64,000 nt of DNA from Solibacillus ferritrahens (lineage in GTDB: Bacteria; Bacillota; Bacilli; Bacillales_A; Planococcaceae). Under the pieces are notes generated by a model that made no database searches, had not been told where the DNA came from, and saw nothing but the letters and a program-made list of their open reading frames with translations. Positions 25,333 to 33,955 of the stretch are shown piece by piece. Each line of letters starts with the position of its first letter. The stretch's first letter is position 1. The stretch is from NCBI RefSeq assembly GCF_037027585.1, contig NZ_JAXCLE010000006.1, forward strand, positions 1 through 64,000, in the 5' to 3' direction. A program made the translations under genes and the position numbers.

Positions 25333-25647
25333 TTGTTGCAGCAACCTTTAACAGAGGGGGTTTATTATATTTTGTTAGCACTATATGAACCACGCCACGG
25401 CTACGGTATTATGCAGATCGTTGAGGAATGGAGCGATGGGCGTGTAAAGTTAGGCGCGGGAACAACGTACGGTGCACTGAAAAATTTACAGGAAAAGAAA
25501 TTTATTGAAACTTTAGCGGGGGAAGGACGGAAAAAAGAGTATGTCATTACATCGCTTGGCAAACAGATTGTCGAAGCTGAAGTTACCCGCATTAAAGAGC
25601 TCTATAACAATGGAAGAAAAATTATAAAAGCGGAAGGGGATTTGTGA
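25333..25647 (+). CDS. PadR-family transcriptional regulator
   Basis: A 104-residue winged-helix repressor: LTEGVYYILLALYEPRHGYG is the classic PadR start, followed by TTYGALKNLQEKKFIET (recognition helix and wing) and EYVITSLGK. Start TTG 25333 or 25336 after CGGGGGGA. It is probably autorepressing through the two upstream palindromes and controls the DUF2812/ABC genes that follow. Its stop overlaps the next start (TGATG). Confidence 0.9.
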   Translation: MLQQPLTEGVYYILLALYEPRHGYGIMQIVEEWSDGRVKLGAGTTYGALKNLQEKKFIETLAGEGRKKEYVITSLGKQIVEAEVTRIKELYNNGRKIIKAEGDL

Positions 25648-26183
25648 TGCGCAAGTTTAAGATTTTCATGGATGATGCAAAAGAAGAGCAGTGGATTAAT
25701 GACATGGCAAGTCAGGGTTGGCATTTCAAAAGTTTCAACTTTCCGCTTTATTCCTTTGACAAGGGTGAACCAGCAGAATATGAGTATCGTACAGAAATGC
25801 TTGAAGGATTTGGCTACGGTAAAGCGGCAAATGAGTATTTAGACTTTGTTCAAAGTACAGGGATAGAGGTTGTGCAAAAAAGATTTAACTGGGTGTATTT
25901 CCGTCAGCATAAAAGTAAAGGGAATTTTGAGCTGTATAGCGATCAAAGCTCGAAGCTGTCATATGTAAATCGCATTTTTACTATATATAGCACTTTGGCG
26001 GTATTAAATTTAATTGCTGCTATCATAAATGGATCAGTTTTGCTGCTTGATGAAAGCCTACGCTTTAATAGCTTTATAGCCGGCCTAAACACAGGGGTTT
26101 TCATTGCACTTTTATACCCGCTAGCAAAAACAGTTTACCGTAAACAAAATTTAAAAAGAGAAATAGCAATGTATGAAAAATAA
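25647..26183 (+). CDS. DUF2812 membrane protein (first copy)
   Basis: A 178-residue protein. The N-terminal half is the DUF2812 domain (KEEQWINDMASQGWHFKSF, then DFVQSTGIEVVQKRFNWVYF), and two membrane helices follow (about residues 113-160). The ATG overlaps the padR stop. DUF2812 genes typically sit between a padR gene and an ABC exporter in Firmicutes; sensing or membrane partnering with the regulator is a reasonable guess, unproven. A second, related copy lies 160 bp downstream. Confidence 0.82.
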   Translation: MRKFKIFMDDAKEEQWINDMASQGWHFKSFNFPLYSFDKGEPAEYEYRTEMLEGFGYGKAANEYLDFVQSTGIEVVQKRFNWVYFRQHKSKGNFELYSDQSSKLSYVNRIFTIYSTLAVLNLIAAIINGSVLLLDESLRFNSFIAGLNTGVFIALLYPLAKTVYRKQNLKREIAMYEK

Positions 26184-26219
26184 TAGGGTCGCTACTTTAC
26201 CTGATCCGGGAGAAAATTT

Positions 26220-26332
26220 TTACAAAATATTGAAACTTTAACGAGGGAAGCACGTAAAAAGGAGTATGTCATCACATCTTGGCGAATTGGAAACTTCCCG
26301 CATTAAAGTGCTTTATGAAACGATATAAGCAA
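26220..26332 (+). pseudogene. Degenerate duplicate of the padR 3' end
   Basis: The segment aligns base by base with the end of padR (for example ATATTGAAACTTTA here against TTATTGAAACTTTA; GAGTATGTCATCACATC against GAGTATGTCATTACATC) but has stops and indels. Together with the second DUF2812 gene it shows that a padR-tail/DUF2812 block was duplicated in tandem, after which most of the second padR was lost. Confidence 0.7.
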
Positions 26333-26344
26333 AGGGGATATGTG

Positions 26345-26881
26345 ATGCGTATATTTAAGTTTTTCTTTGATGATTCGAAAGAAGAGCAATGGATTAATGA
26401 CATGGCAAGTAAGGGCTGGCATCTTAAAAAAATACGATTTTCATTTTATTATTTTGAGCAGGGAGAGGAAGGTGAATACGAGTACCGTCTAGAAGTACTT
26501 GATCACTTTCTTAAAGGAAAAGATGTGAAAGAATACTTGGACTTTACGGAAAGCGCTGGAATCGAGCTTGTTCAGAAACGTTTAAACTGGCTATATTTTC
26601 GCCGGCATAAAAGTAAAGGACCATTTGAATTATATAGTGATGCGTCTTCCAAGTTAACGTATTTCAATCGAATGCTGTCGATATATTATCTATTAATATT
26701 TATTAATTTCCTGGCGGTCTGTACTAATGGTGCGTTTGCGTTGGTGGAACTTACGTATGATTTAAATTTCTTCATCAGTGTTATGAATTTACTCGCTGTG
26801 CTCTTACTAATCGTTCCGACAATCAATGTTATAAAGCGAAAACGTATTTTAAAAAAAGAAATGGCTATGTTTGAAAATTAA
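26345..26881 (+). CDS. DUF2812 membrane protein (second copy)
   Basis: A 178-residue paralogue of the preceding DUF2812 protein: KEEQWINDMASKGWHLKKI, FTESAGIELVQKRLNWLYF and two C-terminal helices line up along the full length. The start is ATG 26345 with AAGGGGATATGTG, mirroring the site of copy one. It is followed by the ABC ATPase after nine bases, so the pair probably still works with this exporter. Divergence between copies suggests an old duplication. Confidence 0.82.
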   Translation: MRIFKFFFDDSKEEQWINDMASKGWHLKKIRFSFYYFEQGEEGEYEYRLEVLDHFLKGKDVKEYLDFTESAGIELVQKRLNWLYFRRHKSKGPFELYSDASSKLTYFNRMLSIYYLLIFINFLAVCTNGAFALVELTYDLNFFISVMNLLAVLLLIVPTINVIKRKRILKKEMAMFEN

Positions 26882-26895
26882 GGAGGGAAATGAGA

Positions 26896-27798
26896 ATGGT
26901 GTTACAACTAAAAGATGTTACAAAGAGATACAGAGATTTTGTGGCAGTCGACCGGCTTAATTTTACAATTGAAAAAGGTGAAATTTTCGGGTTAATCGGT
27001 CAAAATGGAGCTGGAAAAACGACGACATTCCGTATGATTTTGGATTTGCAGGATACGACGGAAGGCTTAATTACGTGGGACGGGCAACCGATTAAATCCG
27101 TCGATCGTGATATTTTAGGCTATTTACCGGAAGAGCGCGGCATTTTCCCACAAATGAAAGTTGAAGAGCAATTGTACTTCTTCGGTGAGCTTCACGGTAT
27201 GGATAAAGCGGTAATTAAAAAGGATATCGATTTCTGGATTCAACGCTTTGATCTGGAAGAAAAGCGCAATGTAAAAGCAGAAACACTTTCAAAAGGTAAT
27301 AAACAAAAGGTACAGCTTATTGCAAGCTTTATCCATAAACCGAAGTTTTTAATTTTGGATGAGCCGTTTAGTGGGCTGGACCCAGTTAATATGGAGTTGC
27401 TGAAAGATGCGATTCTTTATTTACGTGATCAAGGAATGACGATTTTATTTTCAAGTCACCAAATGGATAATGTCGAGGAGCTGTGTGATCATCTATGTTT
27501 ATTAAAACGTGGTGAATCATTGTTCTCCGGCTCATTGCTCGATTTGAAAAAGCAATACGGCAAAACGAAATTAACAGTGCGAACAGACAAATCGTTTGAA
27601 GAGTTAAGCAAGTTCCCTGGTGTAGTTCATGTGAAAATGGAGCGTGACTCACAGGCAGTACTGACTTTGGAAGACGAATCTTATGCACCTGCTATTTTCG
27701 ATTTACTTTCCAATGGAGGCTATATGGAAAAGTTCAGTTTGGATTATTTATCATTGCATGAGATTTTCAAAGAGAAAGTAGGTGCTGGTCTTGTCTAA
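26896..27798 (+). CDS. ABC exporter ATP-binding subunit (NatA-like)
   Basis: A 300-residue ATPase: Walker A GQNGAGKTT, the DUF4162-type C-terminal domain after about residue 225, signature LSKGNKQKVQL (degenerate LSGGQ, common in this subfamily) and Walker B FLILDEPFSGLD. It pairs with the ABC-2 permease that overlaps its 3' end by eight bases. The start is taken as ATG 26896, eight bases after AGGAGGG; ATG 26890 is too close. The substrate may be a drug, peptide or ion. Confidence 0.88.
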   Translation: MVLQLKDVTKRYRDFVAVDRLNFTIEKGEIFGLIGQNGAGKTTTFRMILDLQDTTEGLITWDGQPIKSVDRDILGYLPEERGIFPQMKVEEQLYFFGELHGMDKAVIKKDIDFWIQRFDLEEKRNVKAETLSKGNKQKVQLIASFIHKPKFLILDEPFSGLDPVNMELLKDAILYLRDQGMTILFSSHQMDNVEELCDHLCLLKRGESLFSGSLLDLKKQYGKTKLTVRTDKSFEELSKFPGVVHVKMERDSQAVLTLEDESYAPAIFDLLSNGGYMEKFSLDYLSLHEIFKEKVGAGLV

Positions 27799-29023
27799 AT
27801 TTATGGTACTTGTCAAACAACTGTATAAACAAAAAGTATCAGCTAAATCATTTATATTAACTACATTACTTTATTTAGTCGTCCTTGCGGGGATTATGTA
27901 CTGGTCTGAAATAAGAGACTTGATTTTCTCTGGCGATGCTGACACGATTGCAGTTGTAAATGAAACAAATTTTGATGTATCGGAAGTACTGCAAAATACA
28001 GATGATTACGAATACGAATATGTAACAGCAGGTGAAGTCGCCGAGAAATTAAAAGACGGGGACTATTATGCGGCCTTTACATTAACGGATGCAGACGGAA
28101 AACTGGCAGCAAAAATTGAATCCTATGACCCGTTACCGTTAAATGATCAGCAAAGCTTTCAAGGTATGCTAAGCCAAGCAGGTCAAATTTATGCGATGAG
28201 TCAATTAGATTTATCACCGGAGCAACAGCAACTTTTATTATCATCTGAACCAATTATTACATTAAATTCGATTAATGAAGCAGCAGCAGATGGGAAGTCC
28301 GCTGATGAAAAAATGGCTGGTGTATGGATTTCATATGCAATCGGTATTATTATTTATATTTTTGTCGCAACCTATTTATCAATTATTACGACAGACGTGG
28401 CTTCAGAAAAAGGGTCACGTGCACTAGAAATGTTACTTGTAAGTGTAAAGCCTGAAATCCACTTCCGTTCGAAAATCGTTGGTGTATTTTTAGTAGCACT
28501 TACACAGTTTATCATCCTATTTGGTGGCTTGCTGTTACTGCTCCGCTTCTCGGACGGGGGTAATAAATGGTCCATCGTAACGAACTTGCTTGATTCGATG
28601 TCAATCGGCTATTTCCTGTATGTTATGGGATTCTTATTCTTAACAATCTTTATGTATTTAATCATCGGGGCACTATTCGGTTCACTTGTTTCAAAGGTAG
28701 AGGAAGCAGGTCAAGTGATGATGCCGGCAATGATGCTGACTCTTGTAGGGTTCTATGTAATGCTTACAGGTATGGGCAATCCAGATACGATGCTAATTAA
28801 AGTATTCTCGTACATTCCATTTACTTCGGGAATGGTTATGCCGATGCGTTTAGGTGCAACAGATATAAGTGCGATCGAACCAATTATTAGCTTCGGCTTG
28901 TTGTTGGGTACTGTATTAGCGTTATATTTCCTGAGCCTATCATTCTACAAACGAAGTGTTTTAACATATTCTTCGGGTGGTATTATTGAAAAAATGAAAA
29001 CAGTATTTAAAGTGACGACTTAA
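27791..29023 (+). CDS. ABC-2-type exporter permease (NatB-like)
   Basis: A protein of about 410 residues with one N-terminal helix, a large extracytoplasmic loop (about residues 40-175) and five or six C-terminal helices including TDVASEKGSRALEMLLVS, the conserved amphipathic motif of NatB/YhaP permeases. The start is probably TTG 27791 (MSKFMVLVKQLYKQ) with AGGTG upstream and an eight-base overlap with the ATPase gene. It is the last gene of the PadR-controlled operon; a terminator follows. Confidence 0.87.
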   Translation: MSKFMVLVKQLYKQKVSAKSFILTTLLYLVVLAGIMYWSEIRDLIFSGDADTIAVVNETNFDVSEVLQNTDDYEYEYVTAGEVAEKLKDGDYYAAFTLTDADGKLAAKIESYDPLPLNDQQSFQGMLSQAGQIYAMSQLDLSPEQQQLLLSSEPIITLNSINEAAADGKSADEKMAGVWISYAIGIIIYIFVATYLSIITTDVASEKGSRALEMLLVSVKPEIHFRSKIVGVFLVALTQFIILFGGLLLLLRFSDGGNKWSIVTNLLDSMSIGYFLYVMGFLFLTIFMYLIIGALFGSLVSKVEEAGQVMMPAMMLTLVGFYVMLTGMGNPDTMLIKVFSYIPFTSGMVMPMRLGATDISAIEPIISFGLLLGTVLALYFLSLSFYKRSVLTYSSGGIIEKMKTVFKVTT

Positions 29024-29072
29024 TGGTGTGAGTAGCTATTGTCCGTCATTCGTAGTAAACTAAAGAAGTACG

Positions 29073-29105
29073 GAGAGATTTGTATACACAAATCTCTCTT
29101 TTTTT
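29073..29105 (+). terminator. Terminator of the PadR-ABC operon
   Basis: GAGAGATTTGTA pairs with TACACAAATCTCTC, followed by TTTTTTTTG. Confidence 0.9.
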
Positions 29106-29134
29106 GAACGAAAAACAGTAGTAAGGATGAAAAC

Positions 29135-30331
29135 ATGAGAAAAAAAGTAGAACTACAAGTAGATGCAAAAGCAATTAAAGATTTAACTAACGGCTATCCA
29201 CTCATTTTAAAAGATGCGATTGTAACTAATGAAGTATCAATTGAAGAAGGCAGCCTACTGCATTTAGTCGATAAAAATGGCGGCTATATTGCAACAGGCT
29301 ATTACGGTGAACAAAATAAAGGGATTGGCTGGGTTCTTTCCCGTAAAGAAAAAGAGCAGATTGATGTTAAGTTTTTCACGAAAAAAATTCGAGAAGCTGC
29401 TGAAAAGCGCGCAGATTTCTTTGCATCAGAGGATACAAGCGCATTCCGTGTATTCAATGGTGAAGGCGATGGTATTGGTGGCTTGACGATAGATTTCTTT
29501 AACGGTTTTTACATGGTGAGCTGGTATAGTGAAGGCATTTATTCATTCCGCGAAGAAATTTATGAAGCATTAAAGCAAGCAGTCAATACGCGCGGTGTGT
29601 ATGAAAAACTACGCTTCAATACGAACGGCCAATATATCGATCAAGATGATTATGTAACTGGCGAAAAAGGTGAGTTCCCGTTAATTGTGCAGGAAAATGG
29701 CATGAATTTTGCGGTCGATTTAAATGATGGCGCAATGACAGGTATTTTCCTTGATCAGCGTAATGTACGCAAAGCTTTAAGAGACAGCTATTCTCTAGAG
29801 AAAACGGTATTAAATACATTCTCTTATACAGGTGCGTTTTCTGTAGCAGCAGCACTTGGTGGCGCGGCTGGCACAACGAGCGTAGATTTGGCTAAACGAA
29901 GCTTGCCGAAAACAATCGAGCAATTTAGTGTGAATGGAATTGACTTTGAATCACAAGATATAAAAGTAATGAACGTATTTGATTACTTTAGCTATGCGGC
30001 TCGTAAAGGCTTGAAGTTTGATGTTGTGGTCCTTGATCCACCAAGCTTTGCCCGTACGAAAAAGATGACATTCAGCACGGCTAAGGATTATCCGAAGTTG
30101 TTGAAGGATGCATTAGCTATTACAAATGACAATGGGGTTATCATTGCCTCAACAAATAACGCAAGCTTTAATATGAAAAAGTTCAAAACGTTTATCGACA
30201 AAGCGTTTAAAGATGCCGGTACTCGCTATAAAATTCTGGAAGAGCATCAATTACCGGAAGATTTTACGGTGCCACACAACTTCCCGGAATTCAATTATTT
30301 AAAAGTTGTCATCATACAAGTGATCAACTAA
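29135..30331 (+). CDS. Class I SAM-dependent rRNA methyltransferase (RlmI-like)
   Basis: A 398-residue enzyme: a PUA domain at about 1-80, an RlmI-like middle domain (AFRVFNGEGDGIGGLTIDFF) and a Rossmann methyltransferase domain with TFSYTGAFSVAAALGG and the catalytic-type VVLDPPSFARTKK. In the family it makes 5-methylcytosine in 23S rRNA. AAGGATG precedes ATG 29135. It is followed 15 bp later by a small gene, probably co-transcribed. Confidence 0.88.
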   Translation: MRKKVELQVDAKAIKDLTNGYPLILKDAIVTNEVSIEEGSLLHLVDKNGGYIATGYYGEQNKGIGWVLSRKEKEQIDVKFFTKKIREAAEKRADFFASEDTSAFRVFNGEGDGIGGLTIDFFNGFYMVSWYSEGIYSFREEIYEALKQAVNTRGVYEKLRFNTNGQYIDQDDYVTGEKGEFPLIVQENGMNFAVDLNDGAMTGIFLDQRNVRKALRDSYSLEKTVLNTFSYTGAFSVAAALGGAAGTTSVDLAKRSLPKTIEQFSVNGIDFESQDIKVMNVFDYFSYAARKGLKFDVVVLDPPSFARTKKMTFSTAKDYPKLLKDALAITNDNGVIIASTNNASFNMKKFKTFIDKAFKDAGTRYKILEEHQLPEDFTVPHNFPEFNYLKVVIIQVIN

Positions 30332-30346
30332 ATGGAGTGATTTTAT

Positions 30347-30535
30347 ATGAAATATAATAAAACGATAATGCTAAAACTTATAAATGAACATCGCGAGCTA
30401 CATGATGAATTAAAGAAATTAAAATCAGAAATGGGTCTTGAGAAGAACTTTGCTGTTAAAGCATTATATCATTCAGCTGTGGCAGAAGATGGCCCATACA
30501 TGAAAGATTATCAGGATTTAGAAAGACTACGTTAA
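30347..30535 (+). CDS. Small hypothetical protein
   Basis: A 62-residue, charged, probably helical protein (KLINEHRELHDELKKLKSEM reads as a coiled coil). There is no membrane helix or cysteine. GGAGTG precedes ATG 30347, and a terminator follows 6 bp after the stop. The family is not recognised. Confidence 0.65.
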   Translation: MKYNKTIMLKLINEHRELHDELKKLKSEMGLEKNFAVKALYHSAVAEDGPYMKDYQDLERLR

Positions 30536-30540
30536 TATTT

Positions 30541-30580
30541 ACATCGCAACGATTTACTATAATTGTTGCGGTGTTTTTTT
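30541..30580 (+). terminator. Terminator after methyltransferase/small ORF unit
   Basis: ACATCGCAAC pairs with GTTGCGGTGT, followed by T7. Confidence 0.88.
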
Positions 30581-30693
30581 ATGTTGTTTTATATAAATAA
30601 AATTTTATTTTTTATTCCGAGTAACGGCTCTCAAATAAAAGAGCATCATCATGTTAAAATAAGGCTATAATAAGCTTATTGAGGGGAATACCA

Positions 30694-31320
30694 TTGAATA
30701 AAAGAGAACTAATGAAGCAACAACGCCGAGAACAAATCATCGAGGTAGCTAAAGAAATGATATTAAAAAATGATGTGCAGCAAGTTCAATTACAAGACGT
30801 AGCTAAAGAGGTAGGGATTGGCATAGCAACCTTCTATCGTTATTTTGCGAATAAAGAACTTCTAATATTAGCTGTTCATAATGAAATAATTTCGCAAATG
30901 AATCTCGAGTTAGAACGGATTGTTAGCGAATCTTCGTCTGCGTATGAACAAATTGAACGTATTTTAACGTATTATATTGATTTAATTGATGATCCACAGC
31001 ATCAGTTTATAAAGTTTTTCAAGGCAATCGAAGCATATAAACAAATGCCGCAGGATTCGAACGAATATCATGATTATATTAAAGTTCGAAGAAAAATGGC
31101 ACATGTGTTATATCTTATTGCAAAGAAGGGAGAGAAAGATCAGTCTATTCGAGAAGGTATAGACATTCCTGAATATGTTTTTACGGTTGTTCAAAATATA
31201 AGTTACTTTACGGTAGAATCTTTTTTAACTGAACACGACCCAGAACTACCGGTAAAACTTGATCCAAAAAAGCAATTACAATTAATTAAAGAAATGTTTT
31301 TAAATTTTATTAAATCTTAA
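30694..31320 (+). CDS. TetR/AcrR-family transcriptional regulator
   Basis: A 208-residue repressor. The N-terminal HTH is QIIEVAKEMILKNDVQQVQL followed by DVAKEVGIGIATFYRYFANK; a helical ligand-binding domain fills the rest. The start is TTG 30694, six bases after GAGGGGAATA. It lies 84 bp upstream of the SDR gene, whose promoter carries a perfect palindrome that this protein probably binds. The ligand is unknown. Confidence 0.88.
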   Translation: MNKRELMKQQRREQIIEVAKEMILKNDVQQVQLQDVAKEVGIGIATFYRYFANKELLILAVHNEIISQMNLELERIVSESSSAYEQIERILTYYIDLIDDPQHQFIKFFKAIEAYKQMPQDSNEYHDYIKVRRKMAHVLYLIAKKGEKDQSIREGIDIPEYVFTVVQNISYFTVESFLTEHDPELPVKLDPKKQLQLIKEMFLNFIKS

Positions 31321-31322
31321 GT

Positions 31323-31383
31323 TTGACGTGTGTGTGAAATATTGTTATTGTAAAGATGATAAAGTGATAGTCGACTATCACTT
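31323..31383 (+). promoter_or_regulatory. SDR gene promoter with 22-bp perfect palindromic operator
   Basis: TTGACG (31323) and TATTGT (31346) are 17 bp apart. At 31362-31383 the half-site AAGTGATAGTC is followed by its exact reverse complement. The palindrome sits just after the -10, where a TetR repressor would block transcription. It also contains GTGATAGTCGACTATCAC, so a TGATAGTCGACTATCA core. Confidence 0.75.
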
Positions 31384-31403
31384 ATTTAGAGGAGGAAATT
31401 TAT

Positions 31404-32138
31404 ATGTCTCGTTTATCAGGTAAAGTAGCTATAATCACAGGTGCAGCACAAGGTATGGGTGCAGCACACGCAAAAGCATTTGTAGAACAAGGTGCAAAAG
31501 TAGTGTTAACAGATTTAAATGAAGAAAAAGGTAACGCATTTGCATCAGAACTAGGTGAAAATGCCATCTTCGTAAAACAGAATGTTACTTCTGAGGAAGA
31601 TTGGGCAAATGTAATAAAGAAAGCAGAAGAAGCTTTTGGCCCTATTAATGTATTAGTAAACAACGCTGGAATTTCAATGGCTAAAAACATGTTAGAAATG
31701 TCTTTAGATGAATACATGAAAATCGTAAATATTAACCAAGTATCTGTTTTCCTAGGCATGAAAGCAGTAGCTGCTTCAATGATGAAAGCTGGCGGCGGCT
31801 CTATTGTCAACATTTCATCGATCAACGGCTTAGTTGGTGGTGCAGTAGGTTATACAGATACTAAGTTTGCTGTTCGTGGTATGTCAAAAGCTGCTGCATT
31901 AAACTTAGCGCCGATGGGCATTCGTGTAAACTCAGTACACCCAGGAGTAATTGCCACTCCAATGATTATGCAGGAAGATTCTAAAGCGGCTATCGAAGAG
32001 TTTGCAAAACATATTCCTCTAAAACGCGTATCTCAACCAGAAGAAGTGTCGCAATTAGTAGTATTCTTAGCTTCGGACGAGTCTAGCTACTCAACAGGTT
32101 CTGAATTTGTTGTAGATGGCGGAATTACAGCTCAATAA
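31404..32138 (+). CDS. Short-chain dehydrogenase/reductase (SDR)
   Basis: A 244-residue NAD(P)-dependent oxidoreductase. Cofactor motif TGAAQGMGAAH (TGxxxGxG) near residue 12, Asp in VVLTDLNEEKG indicating NAD(H) preference, NNAG, and catalytic Ser-Tyr150-Lys154 in YTDTKFAVRGMSKAAA. It ends SGSEFVVDGG-like, as in FabG/glucose-dehydrogenase type SDRs. The substrate may be a sterol-like, hydroxyl or keto compound. AGAGGAGG precedes the ATG. It is controlled in all likelihood by the adjacent TetR protein. Confidence 0.9.
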   Translation: MSRLSGKVAIITGAAQGMGAAHAKAFVEQGAKVVLTDLNEEKGNAFASELGENAIFVKQNVTSEEDWANVIKKAEEAFGPINVLVNNAGISMAKNMLEMSLDEYMKIVNINQVSVFLGMKAVAASMMKAGGGSIVNISSINGLVGGAVGYTDTKFAVRGMSKAAALNLAPMGIRVNSVHPGVIATPMIMQEDSKAAIEEFAKHIPLKRVSQPEEVSQLVVFLASDESSYSTGSEFVVDGGITAQ

Positions 32139-32152
32139 AATGTACAAAAGTT

Positions 32153-32184
32153 CTGCATTCCAATGTTTGGAATGCAGTTTTTTT
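32153..32184 (+). terminator. Terminator of the SDR gene
   Basis: CTGCATTCCA pairs with TTGGAATGCAG, followed by T7. Confidence 0.9.
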
Positions 32185-32331
32185 ATGGGAAAATAATTGA
32201 CTTCCTCCTAAATTCCATTAAATATTTTAGAATTTTATTTTATTTTTTTATGATTCGGTAATGATAAATTTTCTACCTATAGCAATAATATCTGCGAAAC
32301 GAACCATTTTACATTGAATAATTATGCAAAG

Positions 32332-32367
32332 AGTGTCAGGTGCCGTATAGGTGTCTGGCACTTTTTG
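32332..32367 (+). terminator. Orphan hairpin with T-tract (GTGTCAGGTGCC-type)
   Basis: AGTGTCAG pairs with CTGGCACT (one G-U) around a 15-base loop and is followed by TTTTTG. It lies 90 bp upstream of the amino-acid ABC operon and is not the SDR terminator. The GTGTCAGG/CTGGCACTTTTT pattern resembles short intergenic repeats I recall from bacilli. It could be an attenuator of the operon. Confidence 0.5.
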
Positions 32368-32457
32368 TTTGAGTGGACACCTAAAGGGGTATTCACTTTT
32401 ATTGTAAGGTACTTAGCAAAAGATCTTATAAATTTATGAAAGGGAATGGTAGGAAAT

Positions 32458-33243
32458 ATGCAGTTTAATAAAAGAATCATATTCATTTTCAGTTTACTCG
32501 CGGTTTGCTTCTTATCTGCTTGTGCCGAGAAAGAGAAGCTTGCCGATGGATCTGAACTGATACATAAAGGTCAGTTTGTTTTTGCTGCTTCTGGCGAATT
32601 TAAGCCATTTAGTTTTGTAAATAATGAAGATCTTAGCATGTCAGGCTTTGATATTGAAGTTGGCGAAGCAATCGCAAAGGAACTAGGTCTTGAGCCTGTT
32701 CAAAAGCGGATCAAATTTAAAGGAATTGTAGAAGGAGTCAAAACTGGCCGTGCAGATGTAGCTGTTGCCAGCCACACGATTAATCCTCAGCGAAGTAAAC
32801 ATGTTTCATTCAGTACCCCCTATTACTATTCCGGACCGCAAATTTTCACCAGACCAGAAAGTGAAATTGAGACTGTTGACGATTTAGCGGGAAAGGAAGT
32901 AGCAGTAGCAAAAGGTTCAACCTATTCTGATACTGCCTCCAAGTATACAGACAATATAAAAACCTATGACAGCGATATCACAGCTTTGCAAGCATTAAAC
33001 AGCGGACGTCATGATGCGGTAATTACCGATTTTGTTACCGGTAAAAATGCTGCAAAAGAAGGCTTTAAAATTGAGGGTAGACAGTTAATTGAGCGAAGTG
33101 AACAAGCGATTGTACTGCCACAGGATAACCCGAACCTTTTGAAGCGAGTTAACGAGGCGCTGGAAAATCTCCGGGAAGATGGAACACTCACAAAAATCAG
33201 TATGAAATATTTTGGTGAGGACATTACAAAAAAACCGGAATAA
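32458..33243 (+). CDS. Amino-acid ABC transporter substrate-binding lipoprotein
   Basis: A protein of about 261 residues. Lipoprotein signal with lipobox LLSAC-like (CFLSAC), then an SBP_bac_3 domain: GEFKPFSFVNNEDLSMSGFD, RADVAVASHTINPQRSKHV and YSGPQIF. It delivers a polar amino acid to the permease/ATPase encoded directly downstream. ATG 32458 (MQFNKRIIF) is preferred; the in-frame ATG at 32446 sits on top of the AAAGGG site. The exact ligand (arginine, cystine or similar) cannot be read from the sequence. Confidence 0.88.
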   Translation: MQFNKRIIFIFSLLAVCFLSACAEKEKLADGSELIHKGQFVFAASGEFKPFSFVNNEDLSMSGFDIEVGEAIAKELGLEPVQKRIKFKGIVEGVKTGRADVAVASHTINPQRSKHVSFSTPYYYSGPQIFTRPESEIETVDDLAGKEVAVAKGSTYSDTASKYTDNIKTYDSDITALQALNSGRHDAVITDFVTGKNAAKEGFKIEGRQLIERSEQAIVLPQDNPNLLKRVNEALENLREDGTLTKISMKYFGEDITKKPE

Positions 33244-33277
33244 TTCAATTTATTAAAGAAGAAAGGACGTATGTACA

Positions 33278-33943
33278 GTGCCAAGTTTTTCACATTTTTT
33301 TGAAGTATTAATAGACACAAAAGATGTTTTTCTTAAAGCCATGCTCCTAACATTAGAGCTGACGGTTGTATCCATCCTGATAGGGATCGTAATTGGACTT
33401 TTCTTTGCTTTAATGAAAATTTCTAAAATAAAAGTATTAGAACTCATTTCAGATGTATATGTTTTTTTAGTTCGAGGAACACCGTTGATTGTTCAAATCT
33501 TTATTCTATACTTCGGACTTAGCGGGATTTTCCTGATTCCAGATTTCTGGGCTGCTTCACTTGCTTTGGCATTACATAATGGCGCTTATATTTCTGAAAT
33601 CCTTCGTGGGACAATCCAAGGAGTCGACAAAGGTCAGATGGAGGCAGGACGCTCTTTAGGGATGACCAAAGTTCTGACATTAAGAAGAATTATTCTTCCG
33701 CAGGCATTCCGCCGAGCGCTACCTCCTCTTGGTAACCAATTTATTATCGGTTTGAAAGATTCTTCGTTGGCCGCATTTATCTCCATGAATGAACTCTTTA
33801 ATGTAGCGACAACACTAGGGTCCAATAATTTTGATGAAATGACTTATTTACTCATTGTAGCAGTCTACTATTTAGTACTGGTAGCATTGTTAACATTCAT
33901 AGTAAACCGATTAGAAAAGAAATTAGCAATTAGCGATAGGTAG
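33278..33943 (+). CDS. Amino-acid ABC transporter permease
   Basis: A 221-residue His/Glu/Gln-type permease with five helices. The EAA loop MEAGRSLGMTKVLTLRRIIL contacts the ATPase, and FIGLKDSSLAAFIS-like C-terminal sequence is typical. It starts GTG 33278 after AAAGGACG, with 34 bp to the binding-protein gene and 12 bp to the ATPase gene. Confidence 0.9.
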   Translation: MPSFSHFFEVLIDTKDVFLKAMLLTLELTVVSILIGIVIGLFFALMKISKIKVLELISDVYVFLVRGTPLIVQIFILYFGLSGIFLIPDFWAASLALALHNGAYISEILRGTIQGVDKGQMEAGRSLGMTKVLTLRRIILPQAFRRALPPLGNQFIIGLKDSSLAAFISMNELFNVATTLGSNNFDEMTYLLIVAVYYLVLVALLTFIVNRLEKKLAISDR

Positions 33944-33955
33944 GAGGCAAGACCG

